A stretch of 43,695 nucleotides of DNA from Saprospiraceae bacterium. GTDB lineage: Bacteria > Bacteroidota > Bacteroidia > Chitinophagales > Saprospiraceae. How positions within the stretch are numbered: the stretch's first letter is position 1; each line of letters begins with the position of its first letter. Below, piece by piece: positions 17,744 to 27,429 of this stretch. The notes beneath the pieces are model-generated. The model saw nothing but the letters and a program-made list of their open reading frames with translations. It searched no databases and was not told the origin of the DNA. Made by a program: the position numbers and the translations under genes. The stretch lies in assembly GCA_028279185.1 (NCBI GenBank), contig JANQSS010000121.1, positions 1 through 43,695 on the forward strand, given 5' to 3'.

Positions 17744-18496
17744 ATGAAAACTATAATAATTGAAGACGAAGAACGAAATCGGGTTGTTTTACAGTCTCTG
17801 ATAGAATCCTATTGCCCCCAGTTAAATATCGTGGGCAGTGCTGAAAGTGTTCGCGATGGCATCAACCTGATTCGTCGAGTAATGCCGAAATTAATTTTTA
17901 TGGACATACAGTTGAGAGGAGGTACCGGATTCGATATACTAGACAAGTTACCCGATTTACAAGCTTCGATCATTTTCACAACTGCCTATGACCAGTATGC
18001 GGTTAAGGCGTTTAAATTTAGCGCTATCGACTACCTACTTAAACCTATTGACATTGACGAACTGAAGCAGGCGGTCGCGCGAGTTATCGCTCTTGGTAAT
18101 AATGAGATGAATGAACAAAAGTTTCAAAATTTACTCAATAATCTAAAAGCCGGACATGAGGAAAAGCCCATCATGCTTGTGTCAACGCTGGACTCTATTG
18201 AATTTATCAAAATAAACGACATCGTTCATGTGGAAGCTCAGGGTGCCTACAGTAAAATTCACCTGGTCGATGGAACGTCTTTACTTGCGAGTAAAATAAT
18301 CAAAGAGTTTGAATATTTATTATCCGACCACGCCTTCTATCGTGTACACCAATCTCATATCATTAATGTACGCTATATACAAAAGTATTTAAAGAGTCAA
18401 AATTGTTTTGAATTGGAAGATGGTACTCGAATCCAACTCGCCCGGAGCCGTAAGGAACAGTTCTTCGAAATCCTTAAACACATTGGAATGAATTAA
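17744..18496 (+). CDS. LytTR-family response regulator
   Basis: A 250-residue cytoplasmic regulator. The receiver (1-115) has the acidic pair in IIIEDEE, phospho-acceptor D54 in FMDIQL, the switch Thr in IIFTTAYD and the Lys in LLKPID. A LytTR DNA-binding domain follows (about 150-248) with DIVHVEAQGAYSKIHLVDG and FYRVHQSHIINVRYIQKYL. I chose the ATG at 17744 because the receiver begins at once. An in-frame start at 17723 would overlap the kinase stop and add seven odd residues. It is paired with the propeller kinase just upstream, and both run together with no terminator between them. Target genes are not known; the divergent S74 gene is a natural candidate. Confidence 0.93.
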   Translation: MKTIIIEDEERNRVVLQSLIESYCPQLNIVGSAESVRDGINLIRRVMPKLIFMDIQLRGGTGFDILDKLPDLQASIIFTTAYDQYAVKAFKFSAIDYLLKPIDIDELKQAVARVIALGNNEMNEQKFQNLLNNLKAGHEEKPIMLVSTLDSIEFIKINDIVHVEAQGAYSKIHLVDGTSLLASKIIKEFEYLLSDHAFYRVHQSHIINVRYIQKYLKSQNCFELEDGTRIQLARSRKEQFFEILKHIGMN

Positions 18497-18624
18497 TTGA
18501 TCAATCATCAAGCTGTAATGCTTTACGGTCTATCGAGGAACCAATTTGATTCTGCATGTTTTTCGCTCTCTGCATTTAAAACAGCAATTTTCACCTACCT
18601 TACACTCTAGTTAATTGTAGCAAG

Positions 18625-20109
18625 ATGGCAAGAATAGCTGATTTCACATTGATCGGGGCAGGAATTATGAGCGCAACATTAGGTATTTTATTACATGAGT
18701 TATTTCCTGATTCTACAATACGCATCTATGAACGATTGGATCGTGTCGGTGCAGAAAGTTCAGATGCCTGGAACAATGCGGGTACGGGACATTCGGCATT
18801 CTGTGAATTAAATTATACGCCAGTCTTATCAGATGGTTCTGTCGACATCACAAAGGCATTAAAGATATCCGAGGCGTTTGAGATTTCGAAACAATTTTGG
18901 GCATATTTAGTTGAGACTCAAAAAGTGAAGGCCGATACACCTTTCATTAACGACATTGATCATATGAGTTTTGTCTGGGGAGATGAAAACATAGCTTTTT
19001 TAAAAAAAAGATTTTACACCCTTAAGCCTTATTCCATGTTTGATGACATGTTATATTCTGAAGATTTCGATGAAATTGCTATGTGGGTCCCATTAATGAT
19101 GCGCGGAAGGCAGAGAAGTGAAAAAATTGCCGCCACTCGTATGGACATAGGCACTGATGTAAATTTTGGTGCATTGACCCGTGGCATGATTAATTACTTG
19201 GAAAATAGTTCTCGTGTTAAACTGTACCTGGGTCATCATGTCGAAGATTTAGAACAGGAAAAAGATGGAATATGGCGCATAGATGTCGAAGATTTAAAAT
19301 CTAACGTTCAAAAAAGTAATTACTCCAAATTTGTGTTTATTGGAGCTGGAGGGGGTTCCATTCCGCTTTTGGAAAAAGCCGATGTTCCAGCGAGCCGCGG
19401 CTATGGCGGCTTTCCTGTGAGCGGCAAATTTCTAACATGTACAAATCCTGACATCGTTATCCAACACGAAGCCAAAGTTTATGGTAAAGCAGCAGTGGGT
19501 TCTCCCCCAATGTCAGTGCCACATCTCGATACGCGTATGCTCGATGGTAAACGTTCTTTATTATTTGGACCCTATGCCGGATTTTCAACAAAGTTTTTGA
19601 AGAAAGGATCATATTTTGATCTCCCTCTTTCGCTGGAAGTACATAATGTGTGGCCAATGCTGTCGGCGGGAGCGCAAAATATTGAATTGACAAAATATTT
19701 AATCGACCAGGTGTTTCAATCCCCTGAGGAGCGATTCGATATGCTCGTTCAATATTATCCCGAAGCAAAATTTGAAGACTGGAAACTTATTACTGCTGGT
19801 CAGCGCGTTCAAATAATAAAAAAAGAAAAGAATAAAGGAGGTATGTTGAAATTTGGAACTGAGATTGTGGCTAGTGCCGACAGAAGCATTTCGGCATTAT
19901 TGGGTGCCTCTCCAGGCGCATCAACTGCCGTCGCAATAATGCTAGATGTATTAAAAATTTGCTTCCCGCGTAAAATGCAAGAAACCAAAGTTCATAAAAA
20001 AATAAGTGAAATAATTCCAAGTTTTGGTCGATCCTTGATTGAAAACGGGCAATTGTGCAATGAGGTCCGTCATAGGACAACCAGGATATTGAAATTGGAA
20101 GCTACGTGA
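18625..20109 (+). CDS. mqo: Malate:quinone oxidoreductase
   Basis: A 494-residue FAD enzyme that oxidises malate to oxaloacetate and passes electrons to quinone at the inner face of the cytoplasmic membrane, replacing or supplementing malate dehydrogenase in the TCA cycle. The dinucleotide motif GAGIMSATLG (11-20), the early SSDAWNNAGTGHSAFCELNYTP block and GAGGGSIPLL, LFGPYAGFST and LGASPGAST near the C-terminus are all typical of the family. Length is normal. It begins 128 bases after the response regulator gene and probably has its own promoter. It converges on the M36-like peptidase gene, with 112 bases between the stops. Confidence 0.97.
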   Translation: MARIADFTLIGAGIMSATLGILLHELFPDSTIRIYERLDRVGAESSDAWNNAGTGHSAFCELNYTPVLSDGSVDITKALKISEAFEISKQFWAYLVETQKVKADTPFINDIDHMSFVWGDENIAFLKKRFYTLKPYSMFDDMLYSEDFDEIAMWVPLMMRGRQRSEKIAATRMDIGTDVNFGALTRGMINYLENSSRVKLYLGHHVEDLEQEKDGIWRIDVEDLKSNVQKSNYSKFVFIGAGGGSIPLLEKADVPASRGYGGFPVSGKFLTCTNPDIVIQHEAKVYGKAAVGSPPMSVPHLDTRMLDGKRSLLFGPYAGFSTKFLKKGSYFDLPLSLEVHNVWPMLSAGAQNIELTKYLIDQVFQSPEERFDMLVQYYPEAKFEDWKLITAGQRVQIIKKEKNKGGMLKFGTEIVASADRSISALLGASPGASTAVAIMLDVLKICFPRKMQETKVHKKISEIIPSFGRSLIENGQLCNEVRHRTTRILKLEAT

Positions 20110-20221
20110 ATTGTTCTCACGGTACATCTAAAAAAACTCGTACACATTTAATGTGATTCAGTTCTCTGCTGCACTTTTAACTTACTACTTAAATGACCAA
20201 GTATCAAGCCGATATTATCAT

Positions 20222-23014
20222 TTAATAAATTAGTATTTTTCTTCGAACAAATTTGTTATTTGCTTCAAGTTGAATAATGAACACTCCTTTGCTGCTTTCA
20301 TCAAACCAAAGTCGAACTGCGCGTTCACCTTTTTGAATTAGACCCTTATTAACCACATCACCTGTGAGTGAATATATTTCGAAGGGAATGGTTTTTGTCA
20401 AAGGACGTGCCAAATGTAATGTTACCGTCCCAGTACTTGGATTTGGCCAAATTTCTATATTTTTTTCACGCGATTCAATTTGAACACTTGATATTGGTTT
20501 TACATTCATAATTTTAAAGTTGTCAACGAGTGCCTCTACTATAGATCCCGTTCCACTATCATCAGCAATAAATCGAAATTGCATTGTCTGCGTAATTGGC
20601 AGAAAATCACTTACACGATAGACGGCTTTCACCCATTCTCGATGTTCACCAAATCGTGTTTTTTCGATTTCAATCCAATTTGTTCCGTTATTTGAAGCTT
20701 CAAACGTCCATTCTCCCTGTGCTGGAAATACAAATGCAGCCCCGTGTACGAACCATTTATAAAATTCAACTACACTTGATTCCTCGAGACCCGTGTATAC
20801 AGGTGAGGTAACCGTTGTTTTTCCTCCATCGACGTCATTGGAATACCATTGGGCTCCGCGATTAAATCCAGTAACGAGACAGTTTTGTCCATTTACAGAG
20901 AAGTCCTCACCAGGTTGTAAAATATAGCCTAGCCCATCAATTACTTCTTGTGGGTTTGCCCTTTGCCAGCGTCCGGCAACCGCATTATCCGCAGGCGTGC
21001 CGAATGTCCACCCTTTATGTTCTTCAAAACTATCTGCCACAATCACTTCAAAGTCTCCAACAAGAAATGAATAATAATGATTTCGGTGATCCCTTGATGG
21101 GTGTTTTAATTCGCGGCCACAACTGCCATCGGGGTAAGCAAAGTAATACTTGACAACCGTCCCACTTTCTTGCCCTGGTATCATAGCGCGAAAAATAGAA
21201 TCATTTAATTCAGTAAAAGATGCTTTATTCTCAAATGAGAAATTGTCTACAGAGTATATTAATTCAAGTTCATCAATATCCGAATGTGAAAAAGAAGGCC
21301 CGACAATTTTTACGTCAACTGAAACATCTACACCTGCTATTTCGATATTATGGTAAGATAGCTTCCTTAAATTTCGAATTATGAACAAATTACTCCCTAT
21401 ACCATGAGCACAAAATGCTTGCTCAATCTCATTGCTATTCGGACTTCCATTCCACAAATTTCCATCGTCATCGTCTGCAATTAATGTCTCCATGTACACC
21501 TCGGCAAATGCTACGCCTATATCATCATTGTCTGGAAGGCCATATTTTGCAAAGTGAGCCAACTCATACGCTTTTTCGGGTCCAATGGATTGGGCTAAAT
21601 CCCAGAACGCACCCCCTAGTATCAAACCATCCGTATGTTGCTGACCGACAATATTTGTTGGGTAGGTATTCGAATTATTTAAATTTCTGGTAAAGGTATT
21701 CGGCCCTAACCAACCAAGAGCAAATCGTGATTCATTCAACAATAAACAAGACGTTATATCAGCAAATGCCTCATGTAAGATGTGATTATTTAACCCATCC
21801 TGGTCCCCCATTTGATTGTATATTCGGTCATTCATAGCATGACCATATTCGTGGTAAATAACAGATGCGCCATGAGCCGAATTCATTGAACAACCCACGC
21901 CCTGTACGTTGAAAAATAAATTCGTTCCATTCCAATACGCATTGCATGTTTGCGTGTTTGTTACATTATCCTCCACGTATACGACAAGTGGATAGTCCAA
22001 GTGCGTAAATGAAGGATCAACTTGCTTATTGTACTGGTGCAACTCATTGATGTGATAAAAAACGTTTCGTTCACTCAGTTTAGAATTACTATTATTCCAT
22101 TCCAACACTACATTTTCGTCCGCTAGTACCGTGCGCTCAATTCGAGCATTCGGTGCAACGTAATTTTGAACATGAACATATGGCCCTCGTAACTCTGCAA
22201 CTAAAGTCGCGCTACTGTTTGAAACTGTATGATTAAAATTTCCATCAACATCCGTCAGCACTTCTTCCCCATCGATCAAAACATATTGATTTGATAGATT
22301 TCTTAGAGTTTGATTATCTGTTGACAACTCCGGTAGTATTGCAGCCCGACACTGCCCATGAATGGCCTTGCAAATTTTATTTTCACGTTTGAGCACTCGA
22401 CCGTCATGAGCATCAACCCATAGCTTGTATCGTCTGTTCGTGCCGTTAGTCACCTCGACCCCCCTGGCTCTGTGATATTCGTAGTGGTCTTCGGTCCAAA
22501 TTGGATAAATTATTACTTCATCATCAACGTAAATATGGCAATCGGCGAATTCCTTATTACAACTAGTCAAAATATCCTTTGTATTAAGCAAGAGCTGCGA
22601 TTTAAGTACAATGTTTCGGTGATAATCCACACCATAAGCCAATAAATTGCCATTTTCATGTAAACGGAAAATAAGTTCAGAATTCTCTATGGGTAAACCC
22701 TCGAATGTTTGTCTATAATTAATGTAGAAAATACGCTTGATTTTCTTTATTCCGATCAACGTTAGGGATTTGAAGTCAATGTTAAATTCAGCTAATTCAT
22801 GGTTAATAAACCTTTTGATGACCGTAATGGCCTCATGCTCTGAATTTATTTTCTCAGCAAGTGATTTGTTATTACAAATCACCCGATGTGGTGTTCCAGT
22901 CTTGTCATTCCAATGATAGGCATGATTCGATTGGTTGAATGATGAGGTTTGTGCGAGACAATGAATATACGTCCAAATGGTGAGAAGTCCAATAATTGTA
23001 ACAATGCGTACCAT
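20222..23014 (-). CDS. Secreted M36-like zinc metallopeptidase with T9SS tail
   Basis: A 930-residue exported protease. A signal peptide (1-21) leads into an FTP/PepSY-type propeptide region (about 45-210; FEGLPIENSELIFRLHENG is typical). The catalytic domain has zinc ligands H388 and H392 in HEYGH with catalytic E389, and the third ligand E415 in LHEAFAD. This is closest to fungalysin-like M36, although the fit is not exact and an M4-type relative is possible. The region after 540 contains beta-sandwich modules, including a MAM/concanavalin-like stretch (about 690-840). The last 75 residues (IEIWPNPSTGTVTLHL...RRKILIY) are a T9SS type-A sorting domain. It is predicted to be cell-surface or secreted. 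It is a single-gene unit. Confidence 0.9.
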   Translation of the reverse strand: MVRIVTIIGLLTIWTYIHCLAQTSSFNQSNHAYHWNDKTGTPHRVICNNKSLAEKINSEHEAITVIKRFINHELAEFNIDFKSLTLIGIKKIKRIFYINYRQTFEGLPIENSELIFRLHENGNLLAYGVDYHRNIVLKSQLLLNTKDILTSCNKEFADCHIYVDDEVIIYPIWTEDHYEYHRARGVEVTNGTNRRYKLWVDAHDGRVLKRENKICKAIHGQCRAAILPELSTDNQTLRNLSNQYVLIDGEEVLTDVDGNFNHTVSNSSATLVAELRGPYVHVQNYVAPNARIERTVLADENVVLEWNNSNSKLSERNVFYHINELHQYNKQVDPSFTHLDYPLVVYVEDNVTNTQTCNAYWNGTNLFFNVQGVGCSMNSAHGASVIYHEYGHAMNDRIYNQMGDQDGLNNHILHEAFADITSCLLLNESRFALGWLGPNTFTRNLNNSNTYPTNIVGQQHTDGLILGGAFWDLAQSIGPEKAYELAHFAKYGLPDNDDIGVAFAEVYMETLIADDDDGNLWNGSPNSNEIEQAFCAHGIGSNLFIIRNLRKLSYHNIEIAGVDVSVDVKIVGPSFSHSDIDELELIYSVDNFSFENKASFTELNDSIFRAMIPGQESGTVVKYYFAYPDGSCGRELKHPSRDHRNHYYSFLVGDFEVIVADSFEEHKGWTFGTPADNAVAGRWQRANPQEVIDGLGYILQPGEDFSVNGQNCLVTGFNRGAQWYSNDVDGGKTTVTSPVYTGLEESSVVEFYKWFVHGAAFVFPAQGEWTFEASNNGTNWIEIEKTRFGEHREWVKAVYRVSDFLPITQTMQFRFIADDSGTGSIVEALVDNFKIMNVKPISSVQIESREKNIEIWPNPSTGTVTLHLARPLTKTIPFEIYSLTGDVVNKGLIQKGERAVRLWFDESSKGVFIIQLEANNKFVRRKILIY

Positions 23015-23116
23015 ATACAGTTTCGTTTGATTGAAAACGACCGGACAATCACGAAAATGTCATTTTCTCGACACTCGTTGTTTAGCACATGACGAAAAGC
23101 AAAATCAGACTACCGG

Positions 23117-23974
23117 CTAACCGATTTTCAGCCAGTAAGATCCACCATGAGTTTGAACGTTGCGGAAGTACGCGTCATCCCAAACATTCTTTTGTAAATA
23201 GCCATTTAAATCTTCATCTCTTGAAATGAATGAATTTGGAAGCAATGTTTGATAACGTTCCGGATTAGCCATCAGAAATGCGGCTAAGACGTACTGTTCA
23301 GAATAGGCTCGATCACACATGTCCTGGGGGTAATCGTAGGGTAAATAAATATCATGAATTTGAACAACGACCCCTGGATTTAGTTTTGGTAATATTTCCA
23401 TAAAAAACACCGTCGCATCAGAATTTGGAAATACACGATGGGAATTATCAATGAATAAAATATCATTTTCTTTCAAATCCAACACAAAGTCGTAATTAAT
23501 ATTTTCGAACTTTTTTTCGTGGACTTCATCGACTAAGTTTTTAATTTCAGCTCTTGGAAAAGGGTCTATCGATGTAAATTTTGTTCTCAGCTTATGATTG
23601 CTGCGTGCCAATTGGGCCACTTTCGTAGAATTTCCAGAACCCACTTCGATGTATCTTGATGGATTAAGTTTTACTAAAAATCCATAAAGTGCCAGCATAT
23701 CGAGTGCCGGCAAAAATTCATTAAAATAATAGGGGGCTTTTGTATCAGGTTCATCAATTCGATGTTTTTTAATTTGTCGAAAGACATTTTTGTGTACGGA
23801 AAATTCATCCAGTAATGTGCTATACTTTTTTCGACTAGAATTTATTAATTCATAGAGTTCAGTGTGTGGAGGTAAACCATAGCCATAGCGCGGCTTAAAT
23901 TCTGTACGATACTCCAACTGTAAGGTTTGATACCTTGCTGAAAATAGTTTTGCAATATTTTTTAATCTGCTCAT
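23117..23974 (-). CDS. Class I SAM-dependent methyltransferase (Methyltransf_24 type)
   Basis: A 285-residue cytoplasmic protein. The SAM-binding motif I is YIEVGSGNSTKVAQLA, with the motif II acidic turn at FTSIDPFPR. DILFIDNSHRVFPNSDATVFFMEILPKLNPGVVVQIHDI is the usual Methyltransf_24 pattern, resembling cephalosporin-hydroxylase/O-methyltransferase-like proteins often found among polysaccharide or glycan genes. The substrate is unknown. It begins 19 bases after the glycyl-tRNA synthetase stop on the same strand and is probably co-transcribed with it, though a functional link is not evident. Confidence 0.85.
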   Translation of the reverse strand: MSRLKNIAKLFSARYQTLQLEYRTEFKPRYGYGLPPHTELYELINSSRKKYSTLLDEFSVHKNVFRQIKKHRIDEPDTKAPYYFNEFLPALDMLALYGFLVKLNPSRYIEVGSGNSTKVAQLARSNHKLRTKFTSIDPFPRAEIKNLVDEVHEKKFENINYDFVLDLKENDILFIDNSHRVFPNSDATVFFMEILPKLNPGVVVQIHDIYLPYDYPQDMCDRAYSEQYVLAAFLMANPERYQTLLPNSFISRDEDLNGYLQKNVWDDAYFRNVQTHGGSYWLKIG

Positions 23975-23993
23975 GCTGTTCGTCCTGCAGTAA

Positions 23994-25523
23994 TTATAAT
24001 GTAGGCCAGCTTATGCCTTTTTGTACCACACTGTTAATTTCGTCAATTGAAATGCGCCGTTGTTCTAATGAATCACGATCGCGAATTGTAACGGAATCAT
24101 CTTCGAGTGTATCAAAATCTATGGTCACGCAATATGGAGTACCGATTGCATCTTGTCTACGATAGCGTCTACCTATAGCATCCTTTTCATCATACTGACA
24201 ATTAAAGTCCAATTTCAATTGATCAAAAACAGATTTAGCCTTTTTTGTCAACTCCGGTTTGTTTTTAAGCAGAGGTAAAATGGCAATTTTTACCGGGGCT
24301 AAAGCTGGATGCAGTTTCATCACCGTGCGTTCAGACGATTTGCCATCTGCGTCTGGCACTTCTTCTATGACTAAACTATTGCTAAACATAGCTAAAAACA
24401 TGCGATCAACTCCGATGGATGTTTCAATGACGTAGGGGGTATAGTTCTCCTGCAATTCAGGATCAAAATATTGCAATTTCTTAGAACTAAAATCTTCATG
24501 CTGTTTCAAGTCGAAATCCGTACGTGAATGAATGCCTTCAAGCTCTTTGAATCCAAATGGAAATTTAAATTGAATATCAACCGCGGCATTGGCATAATGA
24601 GCCAGATTATCATGATCATGAAATCGTAAGTTATCTTCCGGCGTACCCAAAGCCAAGTGCCATGCCATACGTTGAGCTTTCCACTCTTGATAATACTTCA
24701 TCTCTTCACCAGGACGTACGAAAAACTGCATTTCCATTTGCTCAAACTCGCGCATTCGGAAAATAAATTGCCGTGCAACAATTTCATTTCGAAATGCCTT
24801 CCCAATTTGAGCAATTCCAAATGGAATTTTCATGCGCTGTGTTTTTTGCACATTTAAGTAGTTTACAAAAATTCCTTGTGCCGTCTCTGGTCGTAAATAC
24901 AGTTTTCCTTCCTCCCCTGCTACATTTCCCAATTGTGTATTGAACATTAAATTAAACTGCCGTACCTCAGTCCAATTTCGTGATCCGGAAACCGGGTCAG
25001 CTATATCCAGATCTACAATCAGTTGGCGTAATCCTTCTAAGTCACCAGATTCGATAGTCTCTTTTAATCGAGATTTTATACTCGTAATTTGATCAACATA
25101 TCCCGAAACACGTGGATGTTCGCTTTTGAATTTTTCTTCATCAAAATCTTCTCCAAACCGTTTCATGGCTTTCTTCACTTCCTTCTCAATCTTACCCTCT
25201 ATTTTGACGATATGATCTTCCACGAGTACGTCTGCCCGATATCTTTTCTTTGAATCTTTATTGTCCACCAACGGATCATTGAAAGCATCGACATGGCCCG
25301 ATGCCTTCCAAATGGTGGGATGCATGAATATGGCACTGTCAAGGCCAACAATATTTTCATGCATTTGAACCATGGCACGCCACCAATACTGCTTAATGTT
25401 ATTCTTCAATTCAACTCCATTAGGGCCGTAGTCGTATACAGCACTTAACCCGTCATATACCTCGCTCGACTGGTAGATAAAGCCATATTCCTTGGCGTGT
25501 GAAACTAGTTGCTTTAGGTCCAT
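23994..25523 (-). CDS. glyQS: Glycine-tRNA ligase, single-chain dimeric type
   Basis: A 509-residue class II synthetase that charges tRNA-Gly in the cytoplasm. It is the eukaryotic/archaeal-like alpha2 enzyme, not the alpha2beta2 bacterial form. It opens with SHAKEYGFIYQSSEVYDGLSAVYDYGPNG, contains the LYLRPETAQGIFVNYLN and motif 2 IGKAFRNEI, motif 3 GVDRMFLAMF, and the anticodon-binding domain starting around APVKIAILPLL. Length is as expected. It precedes a methyltransferase gene by 19 bases. The upstream region carries a -7-like promoter box. Confidence 0.97.
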   Translation of the reverse strand: MDLKQLVSHAKEYGFIYQSSEVYDGLSAVYDYGPNGVELKNNIKQYWWRAMVQMHENIVGLDSAIFMHPTIWKASGHVDAFNDPLVDNKDSKKRYRADVLVEDHIVKIEGKIEKEVKKAMKRFGEDFDEEKFKSEHPRVSGYVDQITSIKSRLKETIESGDLEGLRQLIVDLDIADPVSGSRNWTEVRQFNLMFNTQLGNVAGEEGKLYLRPETAQGIFVNYLNVQKTQRMKIPFGIAQIGKAFRNEIVARQFIFRMREFEQMEMQFFVRPGEEMKYYQEWKAQRMAWHLALGTPEDNLRFHDHDNLAHYANAAVDIQFKFPFGFKELEGIHSRTDFDLKQHEDFSSKKLQYFDPELQENYTPYVIETSIGVDRMFLAMFSNSLVIEEVPDADGKSSERTVMKLHPALAPVKIAILPLLKNKPELTKKAKSVFDQLKLDFNCQYDEKDAIGRRYRRQDAIGTPYCVTIDFDTLEDDSVTIRDRDSLEQRRISIDEINSVVQKGISWPTL

Positions 25524-25548
25524 ATTTAATTCGTAGTTAAATGACGCG

Positions 25549-25556
25549 CAAAAGTA
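25549..25556 (-). promoter_or_regulatory. Possible -7 promoter box of glyQS
   Basis: Read leftward, TACTTTTG matches the Bacteroidota -7 consensus TAnnTTTG, 26 bases before the glyQS start. No clear TTTG -33 element is present at the expected distance, so confidence is low. Confidence 0.25.
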
Positions 25557-25736
25557 AGGCGAATTGTTGAGGTGTTGGGGGTGTAGTTTTTCCAGAAAAA
25601 AAGCAATAGGCCTACAAATTGCAAACCAGTCTTCGATATGTTAGCATAACTTCATAAATTGATATTCATTACGGTCGATAGTCTTTTGAAACGTACCGCC
25701 ATCATAGATAACAACTGATGACTAAATCCAAAATCA

Positions 25737-27398
25737 ATGAGTCGATTTTTATCATTTATTTCGATTGCTTTGTTCATGGCAGGCATTCAGGTCAATGCCC
25801 AACAAACCATAGGCACCTTTATCAACGAGTCGGAGGCCCTCAATGCATACACCTTGTTTAGCCCAACTTTTGGTCGAAACACCTATATCATTGACAATTG
25901 TGGCGAAAAGATCAACGAATGGACTCACGATCAGCGAACAGGACTAGGTGCATATCTCATGCCAGATGGCCGACTATTGCGCACAGCGAACATACCGCAC
26001 CCCCTAATTTCGCAAACAAGCCAAGGCGGTCTTATCGAAATTTACGCGTGGGACGGTCAAGTAGAATGGTCCCATGATTTTTCATCGGAACGCATAACGC
26101 AGCACCATGCTGTTGAATTAATGCCCAATGGTAATTTGTTAGTAATGGCGTGGGAATATTTATTTCCAAATGAGGTCGAAGCTCTAGGTCGCGATACCGA
26201 TATGTTTGGTCTTCGTGAAATGTATTCCGAAGCAATATTCGAAATAAAAATTCTGGAAAACGATTCAGCAGAAATAATATGGGAGTGGCATTTAATGGAT
26301 CACTTTGTACAAGACTTTGACAACACAAAACCAAACTACGTATCGGATATTAGTGCACATCCGCGGAAAATGAACTTCAATTATTTCGGAATCAGTTCTA
26401 TCAGCGAACGTGATTGGTTTCATTGCAATTCAATCGATTACCATGCACAACGGGATGAAATTATTGTTAATTGCCGCAATGGAAATGAATTCTGGATCAT
26501 AGATCATTCCACTACATCAGCTCAGGCGGCTACGGACACAGGTGGAATAAGAGGATATGGTGGCGATTTTCTCTTCCGCTGGGGAAATCCAGCCGCCTAT
26601 AATAAAGGTATCACAGAAGATATTCTATTATACGGTGCTCACGGCACCTCATGGATTCCAGAGGGGCTGCCGAACGGCGGACGAATTATACTATTTAATA
26701 ATGGTCCTCAGCGTCCTGGTCCAAACTTTTCAACGATTGAAATTGTAGCGCCAATATTCGATAATGATGGAAACTACGTGCTCGACAGCAATGGTTTATT
26801 TCAGCCGCAGAGTGCCCTAGAAACGATCAGTCCTTCCGATCAATTTTATTCGCGCTTTCAATCCAATGCAAAATATTTATCCAATGGCAATTTGTTTACT
26901 AACCGGGGGGACTACGGGCATATGGTCGAGTTTAATGCCTCAGGCGATATTGTTTGGGAATATGTTAACCCTGTTGGCGCCTTATCGATTGCTCAGCAGG
27001 GTCAAATGCCCGTGTCTTCTTCGGTCTTTCACGCAACCAGACTTCCTGTAACCCACAGCGCCTTTACCGGTAAAGATTTGACTCCACAAGGTGTCATCGA
27101 ACTGAATTCGGATTACACGGATTGTGAAATATTCAGTAAAACCGGTGAACAGGATAAGGAAAATATTGCATTTTCAGTTTTCATTCAAGATGCACATTTA
27201 ATTATCCGCCCCGACATTAATAGTGCTACGTACAATGTTACCATTTTTGATATCCATGGACATAGGTTATTGAGTAACCTAAACCAACAATATGAACAAC
27301 GAATCCCCATTTCTAACTGGCTAGAGGGAATGTATTTTGTTCGAATATTGTTCGCTGATAATCTCATCGTGACAAAATCAATTCTAATTCTAGGATAA
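25737..27398 (+). CDS. Secreted arylsulfotransferase-family protein with T9SS tail
   Basis: A 553-residue exported protein. The signal peptide ends at QVNAQ (residue 22). The body (about 30-465) has the ASST propeller pattern: RNTYIIDNCGEKINEWTHD, GAYLMPDGRLLRTA, HHAVELMPNGNLLVMAWE, WFHCNSIDYHAQRDEIIVNC and GAHGTSWIPEGLPNGGRIILFNNG. True ASST enzymes move sulfate between phenols via a histidine intermediate; I cannot confirm which His serves here, so activity is plausible but unproven. The last 75 residues are a T9SS type-A sorting domain ending GMYFVRILF...KSILILG. It is predicted to be a surface protein. It precedes the DUF4153 gene by 31 bases on the same strand. Confidence 0.87.
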   Translation: MSRFLSFISIALFMAGIQVNAQQTIGTFINESEALNAYTLFSPTFGRNTYIIDNCGEKINEWTHDQRTGLGAYLMPDGRLLRTANIPHPLISQTSQGGLIEIYAWDGQVEWSHDFSSERITQHHAVELMPNGNLLVMAWEYLFPNEVEALGRDTDMFGLREMYSEAIFEIKILENDSAEIIWEWHLMDHFVQDFDNTKPNYVSDISAHPRKMNFNYFGISSISERDWFHCNSIDYHAQRDEIIVNCRNGNEFWIIDHSTTSAQAATDTGGIRGYGGDFLFRWGNPAAYNKGITEDILLYGAHGTSWIPEGLPNGGRIILFNNGPQRPGPNFSTIEIVAPIFDNDGNYVLDSNGLFQPQSALETISPSDQFYSRFQSNAKYLSNGNLFTNRGDYGHMVEFNASGDIVWEYVNPVGALSIAQQGQMPVSSSVFHATRLPVTHSAFTGKDLTPQGVIELNSDYTDCEIFSKTGEQDKENIAFSVFIQDAHLIIRPDINSATYNVTIFDIHGHRLLSNLNQQYEQRIPISNWLEGMYFVRILFADNLIVTKSILILG

Positions 27399-27429
27399 TG
27401 CTTATTTCCAAACGTAAACCAAGATCAAT

